Origin: a virus
Direction: 5' to 3' (one strand)
IMG/VR virus record: IMGVR_UViG_3300023094_000021
Coordinates: 1-39,212 of that record
DNA length: 39,212 nucleotides
The notes under the pieces: model-generated
Databases searched by the model: none
What the model was told of the DNA's origin: nothing
Seen by the model: the letters and a program-made list of their open reading frames with translations, nothing else
Translations under genes and position numbers: made by a program
Part shown: positions 1-7,873 of the stretch, piece after piece
Layout: the number at the start of each line of letters is the position of its first letter
How positions within the stretch are numbered: the first letter of the stretch is position 1

Positions 1-743
1 TCAGTATTGATCTCACCTTGTAAGAACTTAATATCTGCCAATGCTTCTTTAGATACTTTAATCCAAACAGCGATTTTCTCTACTTTTGCGGTAGCTTCAA
101 CAATATCAAAATCAGTTTGCGGTTTTAACGCTCCCTCTGCTACTGTTCCTGCTACTCCTGGATCTGCATTCTTTTGCTCAGCCCATGCAATGTACATGTT
201 GTCAGTAGTCAGAATACGCACCAATTCACGCATAAACGGTTGACGTCTTTGGATACGAGCAAACTCAGTATCAAAATTAGTCAGGCCAATTACACCAGTA
301 TAGTTAGTACTGATCTGCATTGTACCAGCCGCTTTCATTGTAAAGTTAACCTTTCCAGACTGATCTTTAGACATTGCTTCTAACGCACCTTTGTTAGTCT
401 CTACAAGGTCTTTAAGTTCAGCTTCGAAAGATTTAACTACGTTAGCATCGCCAGTCTGTAGACCTTTAACAACTTTCGCAATATCATCATGCTGTTTTTG
501 CATTTCAGCAAAAATAGTCTCAAGAGTTTTCTCTTGGTTATCTGCTGTATCTTTTAATTTCAATGATTTAAACGCTGCTTCTGCAATACCGTTAATCAAT
601 GTTTTTGCCTCATCTGATCCTACCTCTGCTTTTAACAGTTTAGCTAGGTTATCGGCTACGTAACGTTGTGCTACGTCTTTTGCTTTTTCTTCAACGGCTT
701 TAATGGCTTCCGCTTTTTCCGCTGCGATTTCTTCTGGTGTCAT
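1..743 (-). CDS. Major capsid protein, HK97 fold, N-terminal part (cut by window edge)
   Basis: This encodes the first 247 residues of the HK97-type capsid subunit that forms the icosahedral shell. It starts at ATG 743 (MTPEEIAAEK). Residues 1-110 are charged and helical, like the delta/scaffold domain normally removed by the prohead protease. From about residue 115 it becomes shell-like, ending in a KVSKEALADIKFLQGEINT segment that in HK97-type subunits precedes a LDEQILxGDG motif. That motif lies at the other end of the window (38670-39212, same strand), so the gene runs across the window edge. The protease gene is immediately upstream. I see no independent promoter between protease and capsid, so co-transcription is likely. 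Confidence 0.9.
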   Translation of the reverse strand, partial: MTPEEIAAEKAEAIKAVEEKAKDVAQRYVADNLAKLLKAEVGSDEAKTLINGIAEAAFKSLKLKDTADNQEKTLETIFAEMQKQHDDIAKVVKGLQTGDANVVKSFEAELKDLVETNKGALEAMSKDQSGKVNFTMKAAGTMQISTNYTGVIGLTNFDTEFARIQRRQPFMRELVRILTTDNMYIAWAEQKNADPGVAGTVAEGALKPQTDFDIVEATAKVEKIAVWIKVSKEALADIKFLQGEINT

Positions 744-750
744 ATACCTT

Positions 751-1539
751 TTAATTTAAAAAATGTGATAAAAATGAATTGCTTTTTTGACTGCTCGCGG
801 GCGGGTCTATGTTTACACTGCCAATAGGCGGGTTGTACATTCCTGTTAGTTCATTAGAACCATCTGTAACGCAAGATATTTCAATTAACTTAGCTTCTTT
901 GACTGCCCAAAAATAACCTTTATCTAATGCTTTCTCTTGATTACCAATAAGACCTATATACTTATTCCAAGTCTCAAATTCTTCTTTATTCTCTTTGTCG
1001 TTTACAGCTAATGAGATCTTAACGTATTGCATACCGACTGAGTGCTGATCTATCTCACCATCTTTATAGGAATCAAATATCAATTGGTTATATGCTTTCT
1101 TTATAGCTGAATCACCAAGCAAAGCCATAGTTTGGCCAGCTTTGTTTACACCTACATCAGTCCAATTAACTACTTGCTCATATACCCTTGAGAACTTACC
1201 AACTTTAGCAGTCAACTGATTAACATGGTCATGCCTGTGATAGATGCGGCCTTGCTTATCTTTAATAGACTGACCAAATACACCATTCAAATGTACGTCG
1301 TCGTGGCTATCCATCCAATTGTAAGTGTTACCTACAATAGTCCGGTAAATTACTTCATCGGTATCTTGGTTATTAGATAGTGCTTTAGAAACTAATCCCG
1401 AATCACGAACTAAATGACATGGCGTATCTACGAACTTCTTAATCTCAGATTTACCTAAATCAATTAACTCAGATTTATTAGCCACTAAGTATTCAATCAG
1501 TGCTTTATTTGTTCCGAATGATGGTAGGTTTAATCTCAT
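751..1539 (-). CDS. Prohead maturation serine protease (HK97 gp4 / S78-like)
   Basis: A 262-residue protein that probably cleaves the capsid N-terminal domain during prohead maturation. An HxHDH cluster at residues 101-105 and the serine in a DQHSVGMQYVKI segment (Ser167) match the catalytic His and Ser positions of HK97-like prohead proteases. It lies directly upstream of the capsid gene, its usual place, and its start ATG abuts the stop of the preceding 38-residue ORF. The C-terminus, with a Ser/Lys-rich tail after PPASSQKS, looks disordered. Family assignment is by motif and context. I am fairly sure of the role, less so of the exact family. Confidence 0.82.
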   Translation of the reverse strand: MRLNLPSFGTNKALIEYLVANKSELIDLGKSEIKKFVDTPCHLVRDSGLVSKALSNNQDTDEVIYRTIVGNTYNWMDSHDDVHLNGVFGQSIKDKQGRIYHRHDHVNQLTAKVGKFSRVYEQVVNWTDVGVNKAGQTMALLGDSAIKKAYNQLIFDSYKDGEIDQHSVGMQYVKISLAVNDKENKEEFETWNKYIGLIGNQEKALDKGYFWAVKEAKLIEISCVTDGSNELTGMYNPPIGSVNIDPPASSQKSNSFLSHFLN

Positions 1540-1656
1540 TTACTTTTTGATTACTCTATTTATGTAGACTTGCTTATCCTCAATGGCTTTGACAATCTTA
1601 GGATCTTTAATTTTATCCTTCAACTGCTTTAGCTTTTCGCTTGATTTCTCATCCAT
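1540..1656 (-). CDS. Small lysine-rich head-operon protein, 38 aa
   Basis: This begins MDEKSSEKLKQLKDKIKD and is strongly charged and helical. Its stop codon directly abuts the ATG of the protease gene. A TATATTTG box lies 7 nt before its ATG (1664-1671) with TTG 19 nt further upstream, so it would be the first gene of the protease-capsid transcript. I do not recognise a family. It could simply be a leader peptide-sized ORF. Confidence 0.55.
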   Translation of the reverse strand: MDEKSSEKLKQLKDKIKDPKIVKAIEDKQVYINRVIKK

Positions 1657-1663
1657 AGTAAAG

Positions 1664-1671
1664 CAAATATA
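1664..1671 (-). promoter_or_regulatory. -7 promoter box for protease/capsid operon
   Basis: TATATTTG on the minus strand, 7 nt before ATG 1656. A TTG (1691-1693 on the plus map) is 19 nt upstream, fitting the Bacteroidota -33/-7 arrangement. Confidence 0.6.
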
Positions 1672-1727
1672 AATAATAGATTTGAATATGCAACAACATT
1701 GTGACAAAAGCGTAAATAGGGATTATG

Positions 1728-1735
1728 TATATTTG
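1728..1735 (+). promoter_or_regulatory. -7 promoter box, leaderless, for the NUMOD4-like gene
   Basis: TATATTTG ends 4 nt before ATG 1740, so transcription would begin at or next to the start codon. The only TTG nearby is 26 nt upstream, longer than usual. Confidence 0.6.
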
Positions 1736-1739
1736 AATT

Positions 1740-2186
1740 ATGGAAGAAACATGGAAAGATATTAAGGGTTATGAAGGATTATATAAAGTCTCAACCTTTG
1801 GTAGTGTTATTGGTCTTAAACAAGGTAATATATTAAAAAATAATATTAACATTACTAAAGATGGATATAAAAACTTGTTTGTAAATCTATCTAAAAATGG
1901 TGTTACCAAAACATTTAGCGTTAAAAAGTTGGTGTTTAATACATTTATTGGAATTAATAAAAGAGTTATTAAAAACATAAATGGTAATGAAAAAGATTGC
2001 AGGCTAGTCAATTTAAGCGATACAAATATTGTAGATAGAAAAGAGTCAATAAAAATAATTGACTCAAATTCTGGTGTCACTTATGAAAGTGCTAGTTTAT
2101 TAGCAAAAGAACTAAATACAACTTCTTCCGTACTATTGTATAGGATTAGGAACAATAAAGATTATAGTCGTTATAAGATAATCTAA
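1740..2186 (+). CDS. NUMOD4-type homing-endonuclease-like protein lacking an HNH catalytic motif
   Basis: A 148-residue protein. Residues 2-25 (EETWKDIKGYEGLYKVSTFG) are a classic NUMOD4 motif of phage HNH homing endonucleases. The middle (residues 62-95) has the scaffold KKLVFNTFIG...INGNEKDCRLVNL, where intact enzymes read H.LV...F......VNHINGxKxDNRxxNL. Here the catalytic His of the NHI segment is replaced (IKNING) and the first His is Lys. The C-terminus resembles a NUMOD1/HTH DNA-binding module. The gene is plus-strand between minus-strand head genes and its stop overlaps the neighbour by 4 nt. It is either a decayed nuclease or a DNA-binding protein derived from one. Confidence 0.75.
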   Translation: MEETWKDIKGYEGLYKVSTFGSVIGLKQGNILKNNINITKDGYKNLFVNLSKNGVTKTFSVKKLVFNTFIGINKRVIKNINGNEKDCRLVNLSDTNIVDRKESIKIIDSNSGVTYESASLLAKELNTTSSVLLYRIRNNKDYSRYKII

Positions 2187-3037
2187 ACAATCCTACCATT
2201 AACAATCCTGCCTCTTTTTTGGTATTGGGCATGGCGATTTGCCGACATAAGGCTTTGGGTACACCTACACATGATTTTGTTCTTCATTAAAAACTCAACA
2301 TCCCCTGGTCTTTGGCCTAAGTCGCCATCTAAATTATATAAATCATCGATAGGAATGATAATGTTATTAGTTTGTAAGTGTGTTGGTCTTTCTCTAGCAT
2401 CTGCACGTCCTAACCATACTTTATAGCCACCACCACCCTGTTCATCAATCCATGATCTAGCACCGATCTCTTTGCCTAAATTCGAAACAGCAGTTGCTTC
2501 TGTCCTGGTTATGACTAATGATCTTCCATCAAAATACTGAGTTGTAAACTTCTTAAATAACCTCGTTCTACCTGCTCCGTCTACCATTAAAGAATAATCC
2601 TCGCTAAGCGCACGTCTAAGTAAGTCCGTTGTGGTATTATTAAGGTCGTTCTGTATTCGCCTCGTATAGTTAAGCGCATAATCCCTAAGCGTTGTACTCC
2701 ACACATCAATTAGAAACTCAATTGCACTAGCTTTAGTCGCTCCACCTTCAATCCTGCGTTGGTAGTAATACTCTTTTCTAGCCATACTCATTCCTATCTG
2801 TTGGAATATAGTTAAATACATATCACGCCATACATTCTGATCTATCAGCATAGCAACAGGTACGTTATATACATCGTTACCTTCAACCCATGCTAGTACT
2901 GGAGCTATCGACTTCTTTAACGCCTTACGCACTATAGGCAATATCTGTTTCTCCGCATTCTTATGAAACTTAGCGAACTCTATACGCTCTTGTCGTAAAA
3001 GTTGGATTACTGCGGATGGTCTGGCTTTTGTTGGCAT
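2183..3037 (-). CDS. Head morphogenesis protein, Mu gpF / SPP1 gp7-like
   Basis: A 284-residue minor head protein of the family that accompanies portal proteins in the prohead. The C-terminal half carries the family signature: ITRTEATAVSNLG, then ADARERPTH, IIIPIDDLYN, and RPGDVEFLMKN followed by MCRCTQS (two Cys). The N-terminal half is helical. It sits between portal and protease as expected, separated from them by inserted plus-strand genes. A divergent -7 box TATCTTTG lies 18 nt before its ATG. Confidence 0.85.
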   Translation of the reverse strand: MPTKARPSAVIQLLRQERIEFAKFHKNAEKQILPIVRKALKKSIAPVLAWVEGNDVYNVPVAMLIDQNVWRDMYLTIFQQIGMSMARKEYYYQRRIEGGATKASAIEFLIDVWSTTLRDYALNYTRRIQNDLNNTTTDLLRRALSEDYSLMVDGAGRTRLFKKFTTQYFDGRSLVITRTEATAVSNLGKEIGARSWIDEQGGGGYKVWLGRADARERPTHLQTNNIIIPIDDLYNLDGDLGQRPGDVEFLMKNKIMCRCTQSLMSANRHAQYQKRGRIVNGRIV

Positions 3038-3055
3038 GTATCAGAGTTGTTACAT

Positions 3056-3063
3056 CAAAGATA
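3056..3063 (-). promoter_or_regulatory. -7 promoter box for gpF-like gene
   Basis: TATCTTTG on the minus strand, about 18 nt before ATG 3037, back to back with the plus-strand box at 3076-3083. Confidence 0.45.
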
Positions 3064-3075
3064 AGGAATTAGGGG

Positions 3076-3083
3076 TATATTTG
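3076..3083 (+). promoter_or_regulatory. -7 promoter box, leaderless, for the 3087 gene
   Basis: TATATTTG followed by only 3 nt before ATG 3087. A TTG 26 nt upstream overlaps the spacer of the divergent minus promoter. Confidence 0.6.
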
Positions 3084-3086
3084 GAT

Positions 3087-3407
3087 ATGGAAAACAGCGA
3101 ATTAATAGCCCTCTTTATGGGTATGAAAAAAGGCGTTATAGTAAATGAAATAGGCTATTATAACCCTGATGAATTAGAATATAATTGTTCATGGGATTGG
3201 TTAATGCCTGTAATAGAAAAAATGGAAAAAATTAGAGGTTTGCATATAATTATAACAAGCGCCAATCTATGTGAGATATTTCATTTTGGCAAACTATTAT
3301 GCAGAACTACGGATGAAAACAAAATAACATCTGTATATAGCGCAGTTTTTATATGCCTTATTCGTTTTCCGAAGATATTTCAGGCAACTCCACCAACAAC
3401 AAAGTAG
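3087..3407 (+). CDS. Conserved-looking phage protein with SWDWLMPVIEK motif
   Basis: A 106-residue soluble protein. The start MENSELIALFMGMKKG is chosen over an upstream ATG because the -7 promoter box ends 3 nt before it. It follows a pattern I associate with small proteins of Bacteroidota phages and their hosts: an N-terminal FMG(M/K) segment, SWDWLMPVIEKME in the middle, and a VYSAVFICLIRF helix near the end. Function is unknown. The last residues (PKIFQATPPTTK) look like read-through into sequence antisense to a minus ORF, so the C-terminus may be altered. First of three plus-strand genes before the portal. Confidence 0.7.
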   Translation: MENSELIALFMGMKKGVIVNEIGYYNPDELEYNCSWDWLMPVIEKMEKIRGLHIIITSANLCEIFHFGKLLCRTTDENKITSVYSAVFICLIRFPKIFQATPPTTK

Positions 3408-3468
3408 CATCCTCCATGCCTTTTAGATAAGCCTCAATTAAATCGGTAGCGTCTAGGGTTACGGTCAT
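3358..3468 (-). CDS. Small acidic head-region ORF, 36 aa
   Basis: This starts MTVTLDATDLIEAYLKGMED and is acidic and helical. Its 3' half overlaps the end of the convergent plus-strand gene. It is in the orientation of the head operon between portal and gpF-like genes. No family is recognised and it may be spurious. Confidence 0.35.
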   Translation of the reverse strand: MTVTLDATDLIEAYLKGMEDATLLLVELPEISSENE

Positions 3469-3486
3469 TTTAAAATAGATAAGAAT

Positions 3487-3723
3487 ATGAAAACAATTAG
3501 AGAATACGTTAAATCAATAAAGTTAAATAAAGCTAATGTGGAGCATTGCCTCGAACATGGAGTTATTAATGGGAGTCTACTTATAGATATTGAAAATGTA
3601 TTAAAATCTTACGGTGAGCAATGCATTAAAAATTATAAAACAGGGAATAATATTTGCGGACAAACTTGCGATTGTATATCTAGGGAACAATGTCAATTCA
3701 AACCTACAAACCTAAATACATAA
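3487..3723 (+). CDS. Small Cys-containing protein of unknown function
   Basis: A 78-residue protein. The first 50 residues are helical and charged (MKTIREYVKSIKLNKANVEH). The last 25 hold four Cys in a CGQTCDCISREQC pattern that could bind a metal. It is followed 4 nt later by the next plus-strand gene. I do not recognise the family. Likely part of a moron insertion with its two neighbours. Confidence 0.6.
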   Translation: MKTIREYVKSIKLNKANVEHCLEHGVINGSLLIDIENVLKSYGEQCIKNYKTGNNICGQTCDCISREQCQFKPTNLNT

Positions 3724-3727
3724 GAAT

Positions 3728-3907
3728 ATGAGAAAGATTCTAGAGTTATTAAACGTGATAGCTGTTTTTATTAAATGGGTATTATTGAGTCATTTTTACA
3801 AATATGATGAACGGGCATGGAGATTTATTCTAGAGAATAGATACTGTTCTAAAATTGAATTATGGGTTATTGGATTGGTAGGTAAAGTAAACGGCTATAA
3901 GTTATAA
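3728..3907 (+). CDS. Small basic protein, 59 aa, possibly membrane-associated
   Basis: MRKILELLNVIAVFIKWVLL opens with an amphipathic to hydrophobic segment of about 20 residues. The rest is basic and aromatic (RAWRFILENRYC). It starts 4 nt after the preceding stop, indicating one transcript. Its 3' end overlaps the portal stop by 6 nt in convergent orientation. Function unknown. Confidence 0.5.
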   Translation: MRKILELLNVIAVFIKWVLLSHFYKYDERAWRFILENRYCSKIELWVIGLVGKVNGYKL

Positions 3908-5269
3908 CTCCTCCGCACTAGGATCTAACCCATCAAACTCACCCCCTAACAAATCCTCCAGCTTCATAAACCCTGATGGAACTAATATCGATTTTCCTTC
4001 CTCCCCTGGAATATCATCCCATCCGAATATAGAACGCTGCTCGTTAACTCGAAGTAATGGCTGACCGTAAACCTCTTTCATTAGCTTCAAGTCAGGTGCA
4101 AGTTCTGAAAACTCAGTTAAGTCATGGCAAGCGATTATATCAGGCCACCATCTTTGAATAGTCTGGTTTAGCTTCTGATCGAACTTGCGTAGTTCAGGGA
4201 TAGCGGTATTAGTAACAAGTGATTTGAAGCCCACTATGATGCTGTTCTCGGACACCGATGATGCAGCAGGAGATAACGCCCAAGGTACGCCAACTATTGT
4301 ATAAATATTCTTCCAGTTAGAATCTTCTGCGTTAATAGCGTCTGTTTCGATTAGGGTATCACCAAAGTTTTGAGCGTTTACAAGGCCATTAGTAAAATGC
4401 ATCTTCTTATAGTTCTCTGCACCCTGGTAATCTCGCATCATGGTTTCTTTTAGAGCAGACATTTGCTCTCCAGTCATTTTATTGACCTTCTCATTATCTG
4501 AGGTAATGAGCGAATCAGAACTAAACAACGTACCCCTACCACCATTAACGAATGCCGAACCCTGCATTAGATTATTCTGCCTGTTAAGGTTAACATCAAT
4601 ACAAGCTACTTCATCAACTCCTAGCCCTTTTAAACTAGCTATATTTGGATTCCAATGCTTAAGATGTAATATGTATTCTTTCTCAATCCTAATCTGCGTC
4701 CCGTTCCAAGCTGTAAAAACATAGTGAGAAATGTTATCGAAGTTATCAGTAGATTGAATAGGCTCAACTCTATTGCGACTTAATGAATGAACAGCTATAG
4801 GTTTCTTGTTCCGGCTTAGCGTATCGCCAATAGGTTCAAAATACAAGTACCCATCACCAAAAGTATATTGATGCCAAAAGTCCTGCATCATTTCTATTCC
4901 AGATTGGTATGAGTTGGGATTATCGAATAACTTATTTAATTCATGGTTTTCTACTTCCTCTAAATTTAGAGCCTTTATAGCGATTCTTTTCTCGTTACTG
5001 ATAGATTTACTGTAGAAATGATTTAATAGCGCCTTAGATGCCTTAGATTTGTTCTGCGAGAACATTATAGGCGCTTCTGTCAGCTTTGATACAAGTATAT
5101 TAGTTGCTGCATAGAATATCTTATTGTTATAAGCATCATTCCCAGCGATTGATAATGCAAATTTATTTCCGAATACTAACGGAAATCCTGCGCCTAAATT
5201 TGGATAAGCCTTGCCTATTGATTGAATCGTTTTGCCAAACATTACTTGTAGGCCCTTTTTTATTTGCAT
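3902..5269 (-). CDS. Portal protein, HK97 gp3-like
   Basis: A 455-residue protein that forms the dodecameric DNA-translocation channel at one capsid vertex. It has the usual size and layout: an N-terminal region, then IFYAATNILVSKLTEAPIMF, the NPNSYQSGIEMMQDFWHQY stretch with GDGYLYFEPIG, a central wing (VFTAWNGTQIRIEKEYILHL...HWNP) and a C-terminal LNQTIQRWWPDI helix followed by LRVNEQRSIFGWDDIPGEEG, typical of HK97-type portals. It has its own near-leaderless promoter directly upstream and is separated from the terminase genes by a terminator. Confidence 0.9.
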   Translation of the reverse strand: MQIKKGLQVMFGKTIQSIGKAYPNLGAGFPLVFGNKFALSIAGNDAYNNKIFYAATNILVSKLTEAPIMFSQNKSKASKALLNHFYSKSISNEKRIAIKALNLEEVENHELNKLFDNPNSYQSGIEMMQDFWHQYTFGDGYLYFEPIGDTLSRNKKPIAVHSLSRNRVEPIQSTDNFDNISHYVFTAWNGTQIRIEKEYILHLKHWNPNIASLKGLGVDEVACIDVNLNRQNNLMQGSAFVNGGRGTLFSSDSLITSDNEKVNKMTGEQMSALKETMMRDYQGAENYKKMHFTNGLVNAQNFGDTLIETDAINAEDSNWKNIYTIVGVPWALSPAASSVSENSIIVGFKSLVTNTAIPELRKFDQKLNQTIQRWWPDIIACHDLTEFSELAPDLKLMKEVYGQPLLRVNEQRSIFGWDDIPGEEGKSILVPSGFMKLEDLLGGEFDGLDPSAEEL

Positions 5270-5273
5270 ACGT

Positions 5274-5281
5274 CAAATATA
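5274..5281 (-). promoter_or_regulatory. Portal promoter, leaderless
   Basis: TATATTTG (minus) ends 4 nt before ATG 5269. A TTG at 5302-5304 is exactly 20 nt upstream, a good Bacteroidota -33/-7 pair. Confidence 0.7.
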
Positions 5282-5310
5282 GGTGATTTGTAACAATTAC
5301 GCAATATAAA

Positions 5311-5343
5311 GAAAAAGCGTTAAAGAAGTTAATCTTTAACGCT
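5311..5343 (-). terminator. Intrinsic terminator after the terminase block
   Basis: AGCGTTAAAG and CTTTAACGCT form a perfect 10-bp stem with an 8-nt loop. On the minus strand it is followed by TTTTT. It ends transcription arriving from the 5435-7598 genes just before the portal promoter. Confidence 0.8.
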
Positions 5344-5434
5344 CACCATAGCCGAACAGCACATTTTCAACAACCGCTTGCTAATTGGATTTCATCTTAA
5401 ATATTATCTATGTGTTTCTTAAAAAATAATTTTT

Positions 5435-5647
5435 CTAGTAATTGCTTGTACTATAAAATTCTTCATCCCAAACTTGATGTTCGTTTACTCTTTCTATTTT
5501 ACCCCCGTTACCCTCACGAAATGCAACGTGTTTTTTAGCTTTACTAATTGCATAATCTCTATCAGCATCAATAGCACCATTTACAGTAAAACACATTTTG
5601 CTTGAATTATCTGAACACACAGGTTCGTATACAGTTATCTTTTTCAT
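5435..5647 (-). CDS. Small protein of unknown function, 70 aa
   Basis: MKKITVYEPVCSDNSSKMCF; a soluble protein with charged, aromatic C-terminus (HQVWDEEFYSTSNY). It has its own leaderless promoter and is followed by a terminator, so it is probably a single-gene unit after the large terminase. No family recognised. Confidence 0.65.
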   Translation of the reverse strand: MKKITVYEPVCSDNSSKMCFTVNGAIDADRDYAISKAKKHVAFREGNGGKIERVNEHQVWDEEFYSTSNY

Positions 5648-5651
5648 ATTT

Positions 5652-5659
5652 CAAATATA
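5652..5659 (-). promoter_or_regulatory. -7 promoter box, leaderless, for the 5647 gene
   Basis: TATATTTG (minus) ends 4 nt before ATG 5647. No TTG at the right distance. Confidence 0.55.
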
Positions 5660-5693
5660 CCTAATCACCTCCAATCCTTAAGTAACATATCTG

Positions 5694-7199
5694 TTACCCA
5701 GCAAAGAAGTCGTTGTCATTAGATTCTTTTTTCTTACCAAAGAACTCAACCATACCAGTTAACCCATCTTCAGCATCATCACTTGAATTCCCCCCAGCTT
5801 TTAGATAATTTGTTACATGCTTATAAACTAAAGGCCACCTAACTTTCCAATCATGAGGCATATAGATCAAATTAGTAACCTTTGATGAATTATTAAAGAT
5901 TCTTACTTCCTTATTAGCTGATTGATGGAATGTGATAAACTTAGTCGCTGTATTACCTATTACCCTCGTTTGATTCTCTACAGCCCTAGCAAATCCTTCA
6001 CCTCCATTATTGCTTTCAAATCTAGCTTGCTCTACCCTGTACTTATGCAATTGAACTGCACACATCGGCTCAGTTTCTTTCATTGGTAGGTTTGTGTAGA
6101 TTATATCCTGAACGTAAATACCTGTTTTTGTTTCCACGTAAGCGCACTGGAATAAGAAATCTTTACCCTTATCGGCTGTATCGGTATAACTCTTAACGAT
6201 CCATGATTCATCGTGAGGAATATTATGATAAGTTCTAAATGGCGTATACATTAATCCTTCTAAAGGTTGCGGGTTCTGCTGGTATTGTGTGTCGAAAACT
6301 TGGCTATCAGCTTCACGCATCTTTAATAACTCAGATACTGTATGCTTAAATTCCCATAAAGCCCGTTGTGTAGGTAGTCCAAAATCTATTAAAGCTGGTA
6401 ATGAAATAACATACCAAATAGTCGGATCTAACAACGCTTCATTTAAATCATAGGTAAATCCATCAGTCTGCATGAGATAACCACTTATATCGTCTGGATG
6501 TGTGCGCTGACCCATAACTACCATAGGAGTCTTACGGCTGTTTACCCTGTTCTTAATCGTGCTTTCCCATCTAGCGTTGATCTTATCCCTTTTCGTGTCA
6601 CTATAAGCATCTTCTGGCTTAATTGCATCATCTATTACTAATGCACCGGAAAAAACATCTGATTGAGGAATGAAATCTATATCCTCTGATGTTAGGTTTA
6701 AATTTATTTCTTCTTCTACCTTACCCGCCCCGAAACCTGTTACTTGCCCGGCTGTTGATGTAGCATAAACGCCTCCGCCAACTGATGTGTACCATTTCTT
6801 TTTACTATCGCTACCTTTCTTAATCTGGACTTCTGGGAATAGTTGCTGATAAGCCTCAGAGTTAACAATATCCTTTACACCCTCAGAGTTATCTAATGCT
6901 AAATCGTCGGAATAGGATAAGTGAATGAACTTAGACCCTGGATTAATAGATAGACCCGAACTAATGAAGTTTTTAACGGCTATTTCAGTCTTGGAGTAAC
7001 GGGGCGCAATATTGATGATTAACTTAACGATCTTGCCTTTAAGCACTAGGTTTAAAGCATCACAAACAATTCTATGATGCTCATTAACTACGAATTTTCT
7101 ATTATATTGTTTAACAAAGAAATATCTTGTATGGAATAGCAAATCAGTATTACACTTAACCTTTGCTACCTTAAGTTCTTTAATTATATCCTCATTCAT
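5694..7199 (-). CDS. terL: Terminase large subunit
   Basis: A 501-residue packaging motor with ATPase and nuclease domains. The N-terminal ATPase shows a degenerate Walker A (APRYSKTE, residues 65-72) of the PRYSKT type seen in many large terminases, and Walker B VIDD at 188-191. The C-terminal RNase H-like nuclease has candidate acidic residues in SYTDTADKGKD (D340, D343), ARFESNNGG (E395) and SSDDAEDGLTG (D474, D475, D478). The small subunit ends at the base directly before its start. Length is normal for the family. Confidence 0.95.
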   Translation of the reverse strand: MNEDIIKELKVAKVKCNTDLLFHTRYFFVKQYNRKFVVNEHHRIVCDALNLVLKGKIVKLIINIAPRYSKTEIAVKNFISSGLSINPGSKFIHLSYSDDLALDNSEGVKDIVNSEAYQQLFPEVQIKKGSDSKKKWYTSVGGGVYATSTAGQVTGFGAGKVEEEINLNLTSEDIDFIPQSDVFSGALVIDDAIKPEDAYSDTKRDKINARWESTIKNRVNSRKTPMVVMGQRTHPDDISGYLMQTDGFTYDLNEALLDPTIWYVISLPALIDFGLPTQRALWEFKHTVSELLKMREADSQVFDTQYQQNPQPLEGLMYTPFRTYHNIPHDESWIVKSYTDTADKGKDFLFQCAYVETKTGIYVQDIIYTNLPMKETEPMCAVQLHKYRVEQARFESNNGGEGFARAVENQTRVIGNTATKFITFHQSANKEVRIFNNSSKVTNLIYMPHDWKVRWPLVYKHVTNYLKAGGNSSDDAEDGLTGMVEFFGKKKESNDNDFFAG

Positions 7200-7598
7200 T
7201 TAGAACTTATCCTCTAAATCTTTGGCTATCTGTTGAGCTTCTTCTTTGGATACAGTCACGTGCATTGATCCGGTGTGTTCAATTTCTTTTTTCTCCACAT
7301 ATCCACGTTTTTTGCCTTTCGTCTTAAGGTAGAATATGATTGCAGTATCAGATGGTGGATGAGAATAAACACTTTCCCCGTTCATTACCTGAACACCATT
7401 AATTTTTTCCATTAGCTTGGATTCGACAAAATCAATAGCAACCTCTTGAATATCATCAACTGATTTTTTAAACTCAGCATCTTCATTAAGCCAGTTGTAA
7501 AATGTAGATCTAGCTAAACCTATTGAAGCACAAGCAGTTGAGACGATCCCGTTGTATTGTTCTAACGCTTCTAATATCTCGCTCTTTATATTGTCCAT
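7200..7598 (-). CDS. terS: Terminase small subunit
   Basis: A 132-residue protein that recognises packaging DNA. Residues 10-35 hold an HTH (GIVSTACASIGLARSTFYNWL), followed by a coiled segment (VAIDFVESKLMEKI) and the conserved tail SDTAIIFYLKTKGKKRGYVEK common in small terminases of this type. It abuts the large subunit with no gap. A leaderless promoter precedes it, so it starts the packaging operon. Confidence 0.9.
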   Translation of the reverse strand: MDNIKSEILEALEQYNGIVSTACASIGLARSTFYNWLNEDAEFKKSVDDIQEVAIDFVESKLMEKINGVQVMNGESVYSHPPSDTAIIFYLKTKGKKRGYVEKKEIEHTGSMHVTVSKEEAQQIAKDLEDKF

Positions 7599-7603
7599 TT
7601 GTC

Positions 7604-7611
7604 CAAATATA
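7604..7611 (-). promoter_or_regulatory. -7 promoter box, leaderless, for the terminase operon
   Basis: TATATTTG (minus) ends 5 nt before ATG 7598. The box lies just beyond the end of the lipoprotein gene. Confidence 0.6.
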
Positions 7612-7863
7612 CTAATCTTTTATCTTACTAACCTTATCCACCCTAGCAGAAATTATCCTGACTACTGTAGCATGTTCACGATAAGTATAATCACCATCAT
7701 CATTGAATGCCTTAGAGAACTTAACAACCTCTTTAGTAATCCCCCAATGATCAATCACAGACTTTTGAGTATCGCCTATCTTAGGGTAGTATGATTCAGG
7801 TTGATTGGTTTCCTTGCTGCATGATGCGAGAGTAAGTAGGATTAATAGGAATAGTTTTTTCAT
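7612..7863 (-). CDS. Small lipoprotein
   Basis: An 83-residue protein with a lipoprotein signal: MKKLFLLILLTLASCSKE, with lipobox LASC (Cys15). The mature part (YYPKIGDTQKSVIDHWG...) resembles small SmpA/BamE-like outer-membrane lipoproteins in length and in the early G-D-T-x-x-x-V pattern, but this is only a suggestion. A phage lipoprotein outside the lysis cassette is often a superinfection-exclusion or host-envelope factor. It sits between early genes and the terminase genes. Confidence 0.75.
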   Translation of the reverse strand: MKKLFLLILLTLASCSKETNQPESYYPKIGDTQKSVIDHWGITKEVVKFSKAFNDDGDYTYREHATVVRIISARVDKVSKIKD

Positions 7864-7873
7864 GTGGGAAAAT

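Noticed and set aside
5316-5343. The perfect palindrome as a repressor operator
   Set aside because: It is followed by a T run on the minus strand and lies at the end of an operon, so a terminator is the simpler reading.
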